Source of the DNA: an uncultured Nonlabens sp.
GTDB taxonomy: Bacteria > Bacteroidota > Bacteroidia > Flavobacteriales > Flavobacteriaceae
DNA: 64,000 bases
Direction of reading: 5' to 3'
Assembly (NCBI GenBank): GCA_947491755.1
Contig: CANLKV010000002.1
Span: forward strand, 868,001 to 932,000
In this document: piece after piece, positions 1-8,319 of the stretch
Layout of the letters: each line of letters opens with the position of its first letter
Numbering within the stretch: position 1 is the first letter of the stretch
Program-made: the position numbers and the translations under genes
The notes under the pieces: model-generated
Database searches by the model: none
What the model was told of the DNA's origin: nothing
What the model saw: only the letters and a program-made list of their open reading frames with translations

Positions 1-581
1 AAGGTGAATAGAGAACCAAAAATCCAGCCAAAAATCGCATAATTGTAATTCTGGTCTATGAAGATTACTGGTATCACTATCAACAGCAACATTATCAAAC
101 GTGTAATGGAATTAAAAATGGCAATTAAATGAGTTTTACGATACGTAGAAAAGATTCCTTCTAACCCAAGTGAAGGCAACAGAAAAGCAGGAACCGGTGA
201 GAAAATTTGTAAAGCCGAGTCAAGTTGATCATTATTCAAAAGATAACTTATAACTCCTGAACCAAAGTAGAGCCCAATTGAGAATAAACATCCTAAACAA
301 AAAAGCAGCAATGTTAATTTGTTAGCAATCGCTTTCCCCTCTTCTTTCGAAAACTTAGGTAAAAAATATGAATAAACTTTTGGTAATCCAGCTGAAAAGA
401 CAAACAACAAAGAAGTGTAAACATAAATTACCTGTCTATACGTACCGTATTCAGTCTTAGATAAATATCTAGAGAGTATAGCTGCCGTAACTATGGCTAA
501 ACCAAAAGAACTGACACTACCCAAAGCGACCCAAAACCCTTGAATAGCATTACCGCTTTCATTTTTTGATCGCTGGTCCAA
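1..581 (-). CDS. Wzx-type polysaccharide flippase, N-terminal part (runs off left edge)
   Basis: The minus strand from 581 is open to the window edge and encodes at least 193 residues of a very hydrophobic protein. After a short polar N-terminus (MDQRSKNESG) come segments such as GFWVALGSVSSFGLA, a conserved TEYGTYRQ-type turn, then several more membrane helices. This matches the start of oligosaccharide/polysaccharide flippases (Wzx, MATE/PST superfamily), which move lipid-linked sugar units across the inner membrane. The start is a TTG at 581-579, only 3 nt after the wecC stop and preceded by AAAAAGG on the coding strand; no in-frame ATG is available. Position at the end of a nucleotide-sugar cluster supports the role. 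The C-terminus lies outside the window, so the exact family is not settled. Confidence 0.75.
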   Translation of the reverse strand, partial: MDQRSKNESGNAIQGFWVALGSVSSFGLAIVTAAILSRYLSKTEYGTYRQVIYVYTSLLFVFSAGLPKVYSYFLPKFSKEEGKAIANKLTLLLFCLGCLFSIGLYFGSGVISYLLNNDQLDSALQIFSPVPAFLLPSLGLEGIFSTYRKTHLIAIFNSITRLIMLLLIVIPVIFIDQNYNYAIFGWIFGSLFT

Positions 582-584
582 GAC

Positions 585-1799
585 TTACCTTTTTACAATT
601 ACCCCACAAAAATCCAAAATCAATTTATCAGATGTCGTAGGCAATTCTTTAAATTCATCGTGTGTGACAAGGTAGGCCACTATATCTGCTTTCGCGAAAG
701 CGGTTTGATAATCTGTCAGCTTAAATACCTTGTGGTCTTTAATATTGGGCTCTACAATGTAGTAATCTTCATCATTTGCATCCTGCAATACTTTCTGTGC
801 GATATATTTTGCGGGGGACTCCCTTAAATCATCAATGTTAGGCTTAAAAGCGAGTCCCATAATAGCAATAGCAGGTTGACGGCCGTGCTTTAATTGAAAT
901 TCTAGTTTTGCGGTCTTGATCTTTTCGGCACACCAGAAGGATTTGTAATTATTTATTTCTCTTGCCTTACCTATAATCTGAGATTCCATAGGGAAGTCTG
1001 CTGTTAAAAAGTAAGGATCTACTGCGATACAGTGTCCACCCACACCACAACCTGGTTGCAGTATGTTAACTCGAGGGTGTTTATTGGCCAGGTTGATCAG
1101 TTCCCAAACATTAATTCCTGCCTTATCACAAATAAGGGACAATTCATTGGCAAATGCAATCTGTACATCTCTAGAAGAGTTTTCTACCAGCTTGCACATT
1201 TCGGCAGTTCTTGCATTCGTAGCATGCAATTCTCCCTTCACATAATTTGCATAAAAATCTAGTGCTTTATTGGTACTCGCTTCATCTACCCCTCCTATCA
1301 CCCGATCGTTATGTACCAACTCATGCATAACGTTGCCTGGTAGCACTCGTTCTGGACAGTAGGCGATATGTATCTTCCCTTTTAATTCTGGTCGCTCCTC
1401 GTAAATAAGTGCTGCCATTTTTTCTGTGGTTCCTACAGGTGATGTAGATTCTATGATGTAAAGATCATTTTCTTTAAGCAAAGGGATGATCCCACGTGTG
1501 GCAGCTTCCACAAATGAAATGTCCGGCTCGTTTTTATCTTTAAAAGGTGTTGGGACTACAATAAGATAATTGTTAGCTTCAACCGCTTTTGTGGAAGCCT
1601 TTAAAAATCCTTTTTTAACAGCACCAGCCACAGCATCGCCTAAATCTGGCTCTACAATATGAATTTTACCTTGATTGATGGTTTCTACTACCGTTGGGTT
1701 AATATCAACACCATGAACATGTACTTCATTCGAGGCTATTAGTGCTGCAGTGGGTAATCCTATATACCCCAATCCAATCATTACGACTTCTGGTTTCAT
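585..1799 (-). CDS. wecC: UDP-N-acetyl-D-mannosamine dehydrogenase
   Basis: WecC oxidises UDP-ManNAc to UDP-ManNAcA with two NAD+ in the cytoplasm, making a precursor for acidic surface polysaccharide. The N-terminal Rossmann motif GLGYIGLPTA lies near residues 9-18, the YCPERVLPG motif near 148-156, and the catalytic cysteine in GCGVGGHCIAVDPY near residue 257. At 404 residues it has family length. I chose the ATG at 1799; a GTG at 1820 would add 7 residues. It lies downstream of wecB, which supplies its substrate, with a small four-helix-bundle gene between them. The palindrome GCTTTCGCGAAAGC at 688-701 lies in the coding sequence and encodes AFAKA near the C-terminus. WecC is distinguished from the TviB-type paralogues here by the PERVLPG rather than PERINPG motif. 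Confidence 0.9.
   Translation of the reverse strand: MKPEVVMIGLGYIGLPTAALIASNEVHVHGVDINPTVVETINQGKIHIVEPDLGDAVAGAVKKGFLKASTKAVEANNYLIVVPTPFKDKNEPDISFVEAATRGIIPLLKENDLYIIESTSPVGTTEKMAALIYEERPELKGKIHIAYCPERVLPGNVMHELVHNDRVIGGVDEASTNKALDFYANYVKGELHATNARTAEMCKLVENSSRDVQIAFANELSLICDKAGINVWELINLANKHPRVNILQPGCGVGGHCIAVDPYFLTADFPMESQIIGKAREINNYKSFWCAEKIKTAKLEFQLKHGRQPAIAIMGLAFKPNIDDLRESPAKYIAQKVLQDANDEDYYIVEPNIKDHKVFKLTDYQTAFAKADIVAYLVTHDEFKELPTTSDKLILDFCGVIVKR
688..701. repeat. 14-bp dispersed palindrome, copy 1 (inside wecC)
   Basis: Exact GCTTTCGCGAAAGC. Inside wecC, read as AFAKA in the gene frame. Confidence 0.9.
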
Positions 1800-1869
1800 A
1801 AGTTGGTGGTTTTGTGACACATTGTAATGGTGAAATAGTTACCGTCCATTAATTTACTAACCATTACTA

Positions 1870-2226
1870 TCATTTCTTTATTTTATTCTTTAATGACTCT
1901 GATAACTTGTAGAGCATCTTGCTCATAATTAACAAGTCAGCGTTTATTTTTTCATTATAACTGGTAAAACCGAGCCTAAAAGCTATTTCCATTTGTGTTT
2001 CCAATTCTGCTAAAGATCCTTTCGCTATTTGTATAAATCTTAAAAATTCTTTTGTTGACCCTCTAGCTGCACCCTCAGCTATGTTTGACGGGATGGATAC
2101 CGAACATCTTCTCATTTGACTAACAAGACCGAACTTTTCTTCATCAGGAAAAGATTTAGTAATCTCATAAATATCTAAAACCATTTCCATAGACAATTTC
2201 CAAATATCAAGATCTTTATGCGTCAT
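1870..2226 (-). CDS. Four-helix-bundle protein (S23/IVP-like, Avd fold)
   Basis: This 118-residue all-helical protein carries the family signature: HKDLDIWKLSMEM at the N-terminus, SIPSNIAEGAARGS in the middle (about residues 47-60) and the FLRFIQIAKGSLAELETQ helix after it. It belongs to the four-helix-bundle family first seen as ORFs inside 23S rRNA intervening sequences and related to Avd of diversity-generating retroelements. Its cellular role is not established; a nucleic-acid-binding role is inferred from Avd. I start at the ATG at 2226 rather than the TTG at 2229. It interrupts the wecB-wecC pair on the same strand, and a 13-unit octanucleotide array (2262-2365) lies just upstream. No reverse transcriptase is visible nearby. 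Confidence 0.85.
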   Translation of the reverse strand: MTHKDLDIWKLSMEMVLDIYEITKSFPDEEKFGLVSQMRRCSVSIPSNIAEGAARGSTKEFLRFIQIAKGSLAELETQMEIAFRLGFTSYNEKINADLLIMSKMLYKLSESLKNKIKK

Positions 2227-2261
2227 CAATTGTTTTAATCAAATTACCTTCCTTCCTACTC

Positions 2262-2365
2262 CACCATCTCGCCATCTCACCACTTCACCAACTCCCAACT
2301 TCACCGTTTCACCATCTAAGCACTTCACCATTTCTCCATCTCACCACTTTACCACTTCACCGTCT
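2262..2365 (-). repeat. Tandem degenerate 8-bp repeat array, about 13 units
   Basis: Between the wecB stop and the four-helix-bundle gene the plus strand reads as consecutive octamers: CACCATCT, CGCCATCT, CACCACTT, CACCAACT, CCCAACTT, CACCGTTT, CACCATCT, AAGCACTT, CACCATTT, CTCCATCT, CACCACTT, TACCACTT, CACCGTCT. On the coding strand the unit is roughly AGATGGTG or AAGTGGTG. Phase is kept exactly for 13 units while individual bases vary. The sense strand is purine-rich. The array stops at the wecB stop codon and about 35 nt before the next start codon. It is neither CRISPR-like (no spacers) nor codon-phased (8 is not a multiple of 3). Confidence 0.85.
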
Positions 2366-3498
2366 CACCCGTTCTTTATCTCATCTTTTAAAATAGTCTT
2401 TACAATTCTAGCGCATGCTTTTCCATCTCCGTAAGGATTGTGAAGCTTACTCATCATAGTAAATCGTTCTTTATCATTTAAAAGATCTAAAGTTTCTTTC
2501 ACTATAAGATCTACATCTGTACCTACTAATATAACGGTACCCTCATCTACGGCCTCTGGTCGCTCTGTAGTATCTCTCATGACCAGAACAGGTTTACCTA
2601 AACTAGGTGCTTCTTCCTGCACACCACCGCTGTCGGTGATGATCATAGTACTGCGACTCATCATCCAGATAAAGTCTGGATAATCCAATGGATCAATCAG
2701 TTTGATATTTGTCACGTTGCTAAGTAATCGGTTGACGGGCTCTTGTACTTTAGGATTAAGGTGTACAGGATATACAATCTTGTAATCTGGCTTTGCTTGA
2801 GCAATTTGAAGCAGCGCCTGGCAAATATTCTCAAAACCCTGACCATGATTTTCCCTTCTGTGTCCAGTCACAAGTATCATAGGGGAGTTTCCTAACTCAT
2901 CTTTCATCTTATTAACAAAAGCGGTAGGATTTTTTTCTACTTTGTCAACACTCTCCAGTAAAGCATCGATTACGGTGTTACCGGTGATGACAACCTGTGC
3001 ATCATGTACGTTTTCTTTACGTAAATTTTCTTGAGAGGTGGCGGTAGGAGCAAAATGAAAATCTGCAATGCGACCCGTCACTTGTCGGTTAATTTCTTCT
3101 GGAAAAGGGGACCATTTATCGTGAGTGCGTAATCCTGCCTCTACATGACATACCTTACTCTGATTATAAAAAGCAGCAATACTAGTAGCCATGGTGGTAC
3201 TGGTATCTCCATGGACAAAAACATAATCTGGATTAAAAGATTCAAGTACCGGTTTCATTCCCGTAATGATGGCTGCTGTTAAGGAATATAAATTTTGACC
3301 CGGTTGCATCAGGTCCAGATCGTATTGAGGTGAAATGTCAAAAAAATCCAATACTTGATCCAGCATCTCACGGTGTTGTGCGGTTACACACACTCTAGTG
3401 TCAAAAGTCTCTGGATGTTTTTGGAACTCTTTTACTAGAGGAGCCATTTTTATGGCCTCTGGGCGTGTACCAAAAACCAACAGTATTTTTTTTGTCAT
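2365..3498 (-). CDS. wecB: UDP-N-acetylglucosamine 2-epimerase (non-hydrolysing)
   Basis: WecB interconverts UDP-GlcNAc and UDP-ManNAc, feeding WecC. The 377-residue protein has the GT-B-like fold signatures of the family: GTRPEAIKMAPL near the N-terminus, HGDTSTTMA and HVEAGLRTHD around residues 95-125, GHRRENHG around 214-221, and the nucleotide-binding DSGGVQEEAP around 291-300. The ATG at 3498 directly precedes MTKKILLVFGTRPE. It starts 5 nt after the stop of the upstream TviB-type gene, so the two are probably cotranscribed. The stop codon abuts the 8-bp repeat array. Confidence 0.93.
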   Translation of the reverse strand: MTKKILLVFGTRPEAIKMAPLVKEFQKHPETFDTRVCVTAQHREMLDQVLDFFDISPQYDLDLMQPGQNLYSLTAAIITGMKPVLESFNPDYVFVHGDTSTTMATSIAAFYNQSKVCHVEAGLRTHDKWSPFPEEINRQVTGRIADFHFAPTATSQENLRKENVHDAQVVITGNTVIDALLESVDKVEKNPTAFVNKMKDELGNSPMILVTGHRRENHGQGFENICQALLQIAQAKPDYKIVYPVHLNPKVQEPVNRLLSNVTNIKLIDPLDYPDFIWMMSRSTMIITDSGGVQEEAPSLGKPVLVMRDTTERPEAVDEGTVILVGTDVDLIVKETLDLLNDKERFTMMSKLHNPYGDGKACARIVKTILKDEIKNG

Positions 3499-3503
3499 AA
3501 AAT

Positions 3504-4781
3504 CTAAAGTTTTGCCTCAGCAGCCAAGCCTAGAACCCCCTTAACATCATATATTACCGCCGTCTCATTTTTGAGTGCATTAATGTTCAATTCTCTAAAC
3601 TGTTGATGCGACACGGTCAGCACTATGGCATCATAAGTAGCCTCTGGTCTATTGCGATACGTGTTAATTCCGTATTCTTGCATTACCTCCTCTGGACTTG
3701 CCCATGGATCATAAATATCAACCAAGGTTCCATAATCCTTTAAATGATTGATAACGTCTATAACCCTCGTGTTTCTTACATCTGGGCAGTTTTCTTTAAA
3801 AGTAAATCCTAATACTAATATATTAGCACCTTTAACTTTAAGATCATGTTGTAACATCAATTTAATTACCTCACTGGCCACATATTGCCCCATACTGTCA
3901 TTCATACGTCTTCCGGCAAGAATAATTTCAGGATGATATCCTACTTCTTGAGCTTTTTGAGCGAGATAATAAGGGTCTACCCCTATACAATGGCCGCCTA
4001 CTAAACCTGGCTTGAATGGTAAAAAATTCCATTTAGTGCCGGCTGCTTCAAGAACAGCATGTGTATCAATATCTAGAAGATTAAAGATTTTGGCCAACTC
4101 ATTAACAAAAGCAATATTGATATCGCGTTGCGAGTTTTCAATAACTTTGGCTGCCTCAGCTACTTTTATAGTTGGTGCAAGATGAGTACCTGCCGTTATA
4201 ACCGACTTATAAAGCTCATCAATTTCTTTTCCTGCTTCTATAGTTGACCCTGAAGTCACCTTTAGTATTTTTTCTACCGTATGTTCTTTGTCTCCTGGGT
4301 TAATGCGCTCTGGTGAATAGCCAACAAAAAATTCATTGTTAAAGCTTAGACCGCTTATTTTTTCTAATACCGGCACGCACTCTTCCTCGGTCGCTCCTGG
4401 GTAAACAGTAGATTCATAAATCACTATATCCCCTTTTTTCAGTACCGCACCTACGGTCTCACTTGCCTTATATAAAGGAGTAAGCACAGGTCGATTATTT
4501 TTATCTACTGGCGTAGGAACGGTCACAATATAAACGGTAGAATCAGCAATATCATCTTGTTGTGTGGTACAAAACAGGCCATTACCTGGAATATTTTCTC
4601 GCTTTAGAACCGCTTTAAGCTCTTCATCTGCCACCTCCAGAGTAGCATCCGTACCATTCTGCAATTGCCGTACTCGCTCCTTATTGATATCAAAACCTAT
4701 CACATCATGTTTTGTTGCAAATAATCGTGCTAGAGGTAAGCCCACATAACCTAAACCTATAATTGAAATTTTTTTACTCAT
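3504..4781 (-). CDS. TviB/WbpO-type UDP-N-acetyl-hexosamine (GlcNAc/GalNAc) 6-dehydrogenase, copy 1
   Basis: This 425-residue nucleotide-sugar dehydrogenase has the NAD-binding [14 protein letters not shown] at residues 9-22, the [13 protein letters not shown] loop, [10 protein letters not shown] around residues 155-165, and the catalytic cysteine in [16 protein letters not shown] around residue 262. PERINPGD with [13 protein letters not shown] is typical of the TviB/CapL/WbpO group, which oxidises UDP-GlcNAc or UDP-GalNAc to the uronic acid; which one is used here cannot be read from sequence. It follows an epimerase gene of the TviC/WbpP type, which fits a UDP-GalNAcA pathway. A second, closely related copy lies at 9733-10992. 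ATG at 4781. Confidence 0.85.
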   Translation of the reverse strand: MSKKISIIGLGYVGLPLARLFATKHDVIGFDINKERVRQLQNGTDATLEVADEELKAVLKRENIPGNGLFCTTQQDDIADSTVYIVTVPTPVDKNNRPVLTPLYKASETVGAVLKKGDIVIYESTVYPGATEEECVPVLEKISGLSFNNEFFVGYSPERINPGDKEHTVEKILKVTSGSTIEAGKEIDELYKSVITAGTHLAPTIKVAEAAKVIENSQRDINIAFVNELAKIFNLLDIDTHAVLEAAGTKWNFLPFKPGLVGGHCIGVDPYYLAQKAQEVGYHPEIILAGRRMNDSMGQYVASEVIKLMLQHDLKVKGANILVLGFTFKENCPDVRNTRVIDVINHLKDYGTLVDIYDPWASPEEVMQEYGINTYRNRPEATYDAIVLTVSHQQFRELNINALKNETAVIYDVKGVLGLAAEAKL

Positions 4782-4819
4782 AATGCTGTCTTCAATTGCG
4801 CTTTTTCCTTAGTGAATTT

Positions 4820-5782
4820 TTATAGATTTTTCCAGTACCAAGCCACAGCTGCGTCCACACCTGCTTTTAAATCAAATTGTGGATCATAATCCAACAGCTT
4901 GCGCGCCTTGTCAATTGAGGCCAGAGAATGGGGCACATCGCCAGCTCGTAACGGACCGTAAGTAGGTTCAATTGCAGCAACCGCTGGATCAAATCTAGAT
5001 AAGGATAGCTTCAACTGCTCCACTAACATATTAAGATCGGTACGATCGCCATAAGCCACATTAAAAACCGTATTCTCCGCTTCTGGATGATTAGAAAGCA
5101 TGGCTTTTTCATTTGCTTGTATGACGTTATCGATATAAGTAAAGTCACGAGAGTAGGTACCGTCACCATTGATAGTAGGCGATTCCTTAAGCATTAATTT
5201 TTTTGTAAACAGCGGGATCACCGCAGCGTAGGCACCGTTAGGGTCTTGCTTTCTACCAAAAACATTAAAATAACGCAGTCCTACAGCATTAAATCCATAG
5301 GTTTTATAAAATACATCTGCGTAAAGTTCGTTGACATATTTTGTTATTGCATATGGAGATAAAGGCTTGCCTATAACGTCTTCCACCTTAGGCAATGCGG
5401 CAGAGTCTCCATAAGTTGAAGAACTGGCTGCGTAAACCATTTTTTTTACTCCTGCATCCTTACATGCCGTAAGCATATTGAGAAATCCGCCTACATTTAC
5501 CTCATTTGAGGTGATAGGATCCTTTATGGAACGTGGTACACTGCCTAGAGCGGCCTGATGAAGGACATAGTCGCAATCTTGAACCGCTTTCCTACAGGTT
5601 TCCAAATCTCTAATATCCCCTTCTAAAAAAGAAAAGTTAGATTTTTTTTCTACTTCTACAAGATTATGACGATGTCCTGTAGCTAAATTATCAAGTCCTA
5701 TGACATCATGTCCTTTTTCCGTAAAATATTCAGATAAATTGCTGCCAATAAAACCTGCAGCACCCGTGATAAGTATTTTCAA
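4820..5782 (-). CDS. TviC/WbpP-type UDP-N-acetylglucosamine 4-epimerase, copy 1
   Basis: An extended SDR epimerase: GAAGFIGSNL (NAD-binding GxxGxxG) at residues 7-16, YAASSSTYGD with the catalytic serine/threonine region near 120-129, and YAITKYVNELYA with the YxxxK pair near 145-149. Family members swap UDP-GlcNAc and UDP-GalNAc. The neighbouring TviB-type dehydrogenase would act on the product. I place the start at a TTG at 5782, giving MKILITGAAG and 320 residues, the same length as the paralogue at 11030-11992, which also starts with TTG. A further TTG at 5815 would add 11 residues with no similarity to the paralogue. Confidence 0.83.
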   Translation of the reverse strand: MKILITGAAGFIGSNLSEYFTEKGHDVIGLDNLATGHRHNLVEVEKKSNFSFLEGDIRDLETCRKAVQDCDYVLHQAALGSVPRSIKDPITSNEVNVGGFLNMLTACKDAGVKKMVYAASSSTYGDSAALPKVEDVIGKPLSPYAITKYVNELYADVFYKTYGFNAVGLRYFNVFGRKQDPNGAYAAVIPLFTKKLMLKESPTINGDGTYSRDFTYIDNVIQANEKAMLSNHPEAENTVFNVAYGDRTDLNMLVEQLKLSLSRFDPAVAAIEPTYGPLRAGDVPHSLASIDKARKLLDYDPQFDLKAGVDAAVAWYWKNL

Positions 5783-5858
5783 TGGATAATATTTGATGGA
5801 TACTAAAGTCTTCAAAGATATAAAGAATTAGGAGCTTGAATGCCCAACTTTCAATAAC

Positions 5859-6374
5859 TTACCTATCTTTTACCGATAAGACTTGTTTTTCTTGCGGGAT
5901 TTTCCAGTCTATATGAAGGTCTGGAGTGGAATAATGTAATGATCGCTCTGCCGCTACCGTCCTGTAGGCGTCACATTTGTAAGCCACTACAGCCTGTTCT
6001 GAAAGCACACTGTATCCATGCGCAAAGCCATGAGGCACAAACAATTGTTTTTTATTTTCTCCTGTGAGTTCTACGGCCACATGCTGCATAAAAGTAGGCG
6101 AATCCTCGCGCAAATCTACCGCTACATCTAGAATGCGACCGCTGATGCATCGTACTAGTTTTGCTTGCTGGTAAGGGGTCACTTGATAATGCAATCCACG
6201 TATAACGCCATAGGTGGAAAAAACCTCGTTATCTTGAACAAATGAAACGTCCAGACTGGTTACTTCCTTAAAAGTATTGTGATTGTAAGACTCCATAAAA
6301 TGGCCGCGATGATCCTTAAACAATCGAGGCTCTAGAATAAAACAATCTGATATAGCGGTAGGTGTAAGGGTCAT
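5859..6374 (-). CDS. rfbC: dTDP-4-dehydrorhamnose 3,5-epimerase
   Basis: RfbC (RmlC) epimerises dTDP-4-keto-6-deoxyglucose at C3 and C5. The 171-residue cupin shows DHRGHFMESYN near residue 21, QDNEVFSTYGVIRGLHYQ near 47-64 with the active-site histidine, FVPHGFAHGYSVLSE near 112-126 and the terminal YKCDAYR. Its ATG shares one base with the rfbA stop (TAATG at 6376-6372 on the minus strand), indicating translational coupling. With rfbB and rfbA it makes dTDP-4-keto-L-rhamnose. The reductase rfbD that would complete rhamnose is not in this window. Confidence 0.93.
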   Translation of the reverse strand: MTLTPTAISDCFILEPRLFKDHRGHFMESYNHNTFKEVTSLDVSFVQDNEVFSTYGVIRGLHYQVTPYQQAKLVRCISGRILDVAVDLREDSPTFMQHVAVELTGENKKQLFVPHGFAHGYSVLSEQAVVAYKCDAYRTVAAERSLHYSTPDLHIDWKIPQEKQVLSVKDR

Positions 6375-7231
6375 TACAGTGATTTTTCAATATTTATTCC
6401 ATAACCACTTTTAAGCAGTGGTTGTATCAAGGTGCGCAGTTGTTCTTTATCTATAAAACCCATCTCATAGGCCACTGCCTCTATCGCTCCCACCTTAAGT
6501 CCTTGTCGTTGTTCAATAACCTCGACAAACTGTGAGGCTTGCATTAAACTATCAAAGGTACCGGTATCTAGCCAGGCGATGCCTTTATCCATGATCTGGA
6601 CATTAAGGTCTCCTGTGGCCAGATAGGCTTTATTCACATCGGTAATTTCTAACTCACCGCGCTTGCTGGGTTGCAGTTTTTTTGCAATCTCTACTACCCT
6701 ATTGTCATAAAAATAAATACCTGGAATGGCATAGGAGGATTTAGGATGGGCAGGTTTTTCTTCTATAGAAATCGCAACACCATCTTCATTAAACTCTACC
6801 ACGCCATAACGCTCTGGGTCTTGCACATGATAAGCAAACACGGTCCCGCCTTTTGTTTTTTTACTTTCTTGCAATACATGATGCAGTCCAGAACCATAAA
6901 ATATATTGTCGCCCAAAATAAGTGCCACAGCGTCTGTACCTATAAAATCGGCACCTATTATAAATGCTTCTGCTAGACCATTAGGCTCTGCTTGCTGTGC
7001 GTACTTAAATGAACAGCCGTATCTACTGCCGTCTCCCAGCAATTGTTCAAAAAGAGGCGCATCTTGTGGTGTGGTGATGATTAATATTTCTCGTATTCCT
7101 GCCTGCATCAAGGTGGATAAAGGATAATAAATCATGGGTTTGTCATAAACCGGTAGCAATTGCTTTGATACCACTGCGGTTAACGGGTGCAGCCGTGTTC
7201 CTGATCCTCCTGCAAGTATGATTCCTTTCAT
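6374..7231 (-). CDS. rfbA: Glucose-1-phosphate thymidylyltransferase
   Basis: RfbA (RmlA) joins glucose-1-phosphate and dTTP to give dTDP-glucose. The 285-residue protein starts with the nucleotidyltransferase signature [16 protein letters not shown] and [16 protein letters not shown], has [10 protein letters not shown] near residues 108-117, [14 protein letters not shown] substrate-binding residues near 158, and GELEITDVN near 191. ATG at 7231. It sits second in rfbB-rfbA-rfbC, 43 nt after rfbB; that spacer holds an extended 18-bp copy of the dispersed palindrome. Confidence 0.94.
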   Translation of the reverse strand: MKGIILAGGSGTRLHPLTAVVSKQLLPVYDKPMIYYPLSTLMQAGIREILIITTPQDAPLFEQLLGDGSRYGCSFKYAQQAEPNGLAEAFIIGADFIGTDAVALILGDNIFYGSGLHHVLQESKKTKGGTVFAYHVQDPERYGVVEFNEDGVAISIEEKPAHPKSSYAIPGIYFYDNRVVEIAKKLQPSKRGELEITDVNKAYLATGDLNVQIMDKGIAWLDTGTFDSLMQASQFVEVIEQRQGLKVGAIEAVAYEMGFIDKEQLRTLIQPLLKSGYGINIEKSL

Positions 7232-7250
7232 GGTGTCTATTTTTTGTACC

Positions 7251-7264
7251 GCTTTCGCGAAAGC
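7251..7264. repeat. 14-bp dispersed palindrome, copy 2 (rfbB-rfbA spacer)
   Basis: Exact GCTTTCGCGAAAGC, extended to 18 bp by flanking CC and GG (7249-7266). It fills most of the 43-nt spacer between rfbB and rfbA. No T-run follows on either strand, so a classic terminator is unlikely. Confidence 0.9.
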
Positions 7265-7274
7265 GGAATTCCCT

Positions 7275-8285
7275 TTACTCTACTGCTAACCACTCCCTGT
7301 TTGCTAGAAACCAGTCAACAGTCAGTCCCAGCCCGGTCTCAAAATCTAGGCTAGGTTTCCAGCCCAGCTCCTCTTGTATTTTTGAGGCATCAATCGCATA
7401 ACGCAAGTCATGGCCTGGTCGATCTGTAACAAACTGTATGAGCTCGCGCGACTTCCCTACAGGCTGCTGGGTTTTATCATCTACTAGATCGCACAACAAA
7501 TGTACAAGATCGATGTTTTTCCATTCATTGTTTCCGCCTATATTGTACGTCTCGCCTGTCTTACCTTGATGAAATGCCAGATCGATCGCTGCGGCATGAT
7601 CCTCTACATACAACCAGTCCCTCGTATAATTACCATCACCATATACGGGCAGCGGTTTTTTATGAAGAATGTTGTTGATAAACAACGGTATGAGTTTTTC
7701 TGGATAATGATAAGGGCCGTAATTATTAGAACAATTAGAGATCATATAGGGCAGCTTATAGGTCTCTCCATAAGCCCTAACAAAGTGATCGCTACTGGCT
7801 TTTGAGGCGCTGTAGGGCGAGTTAGGGTCATAGGCGGTGGTCTCTGTAAATAGCCCGGTATCACCCAGACTGCCATAAACCTCGTCTGTACTTACATGGT
7901 AAAATAGATGCTCGCTGTCCTTTTGCCAGTGCTGGCGTGCTGCTTCTAACAATTGTACGGTCCCTATAACATTAGTGCGCACAAATTGCAATGGGTCTTC
8001 TATAGATCGGTCCACATGCGACTCTGCAGCCAGGTGCATCACATGAGTAATATCGTGTTCTTTAAAAATTTGGGATACCAGTGTGGCGTCTGTGATATCC
8101 CCATGAATAAAGGTGTAATTGTCCCTGTGGGCCACATCTTTTACATTTTCCAGATTGCCCGCATAGGTAAGCGCATCTAGATTAATGATGTGGTAATGTG
8201 GGTACTTTGTCACCATCCTGCGCACCAGGTGGGAGCCTATAAAACCAGCACCACCAGTGATTAATATGTTCTTTTTTTTACTCAT
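7275..8285 (-). CDS. rfbB: dTDP-glucose 4,6-dehydratase
   Basis: RfbB (RmlB) converts dTDP-glucose to dTDP-4-keto-6-deoxyglucose with bound NAD+. The 336-residue extended SDR has [15 protein letters not shown] at residues 10-24, [12 protein letters not shown] near 85-96, the catalytic [10 protein letters not shown] near 132-141 (T, D and E of the dehydratase triad), [11 protein letters not shown] near 160-170 and [14 protein letters not shown] near 190. ATG at 8285, 34 nt after ugd. It feeds rfbC and probably other deoxysugar routes. Confidence 0.94.
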   Translation of the reverse strand: MSKKKNILITGGAGFIGSHLVRRMVTKYPHYHIINLDALTYAGNLENVKDVAHRDNYTFIHGDITDATLVSQIFKEHDITHVMHLAAESHVDRSIEDPLQFVRTNVIGTVQLLEAARQHWQKDSEHLFYHVSTDEVYGSLGDTGLFTETTAYDPNSPYSASKASSDHFVRAYGETYKLPYMISNCSNNYGPYHYPEKLIPLFINNILHKKPLPVYGDGNYTRDWLYVEDHAAAIDLAFHQGKTGETYNIGGNNEWKNIDLVHLLCDLVDDKTQQPVGKSRELIQFVTDRPGHDLRYAIDASKIQEELGWKPSLDFETGLGLTVDWFLANREWLAVE

Positions 8286-8319
8286 ATCTATAATAATAAG
8301 CGCTCCTGGTACGGTGCGA

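Noticed and set aside
2262..2365. Possible CRISPR array
   Set aside because: The units are 8 bp, contiguous and degenerate, with no spacers and no cas genes nearby.
1870..2365. Diversity-generating retroelement
   Set aside because: Only an Avd-like fold is present; no reverse transcriptase, template repeat or variable repeat pair is visible nearby.
7249..7266. Dispersed palindromes as Rho-independent terminators
   Set aside because: No T-run follows on either strand, and most copies lie inside genes.
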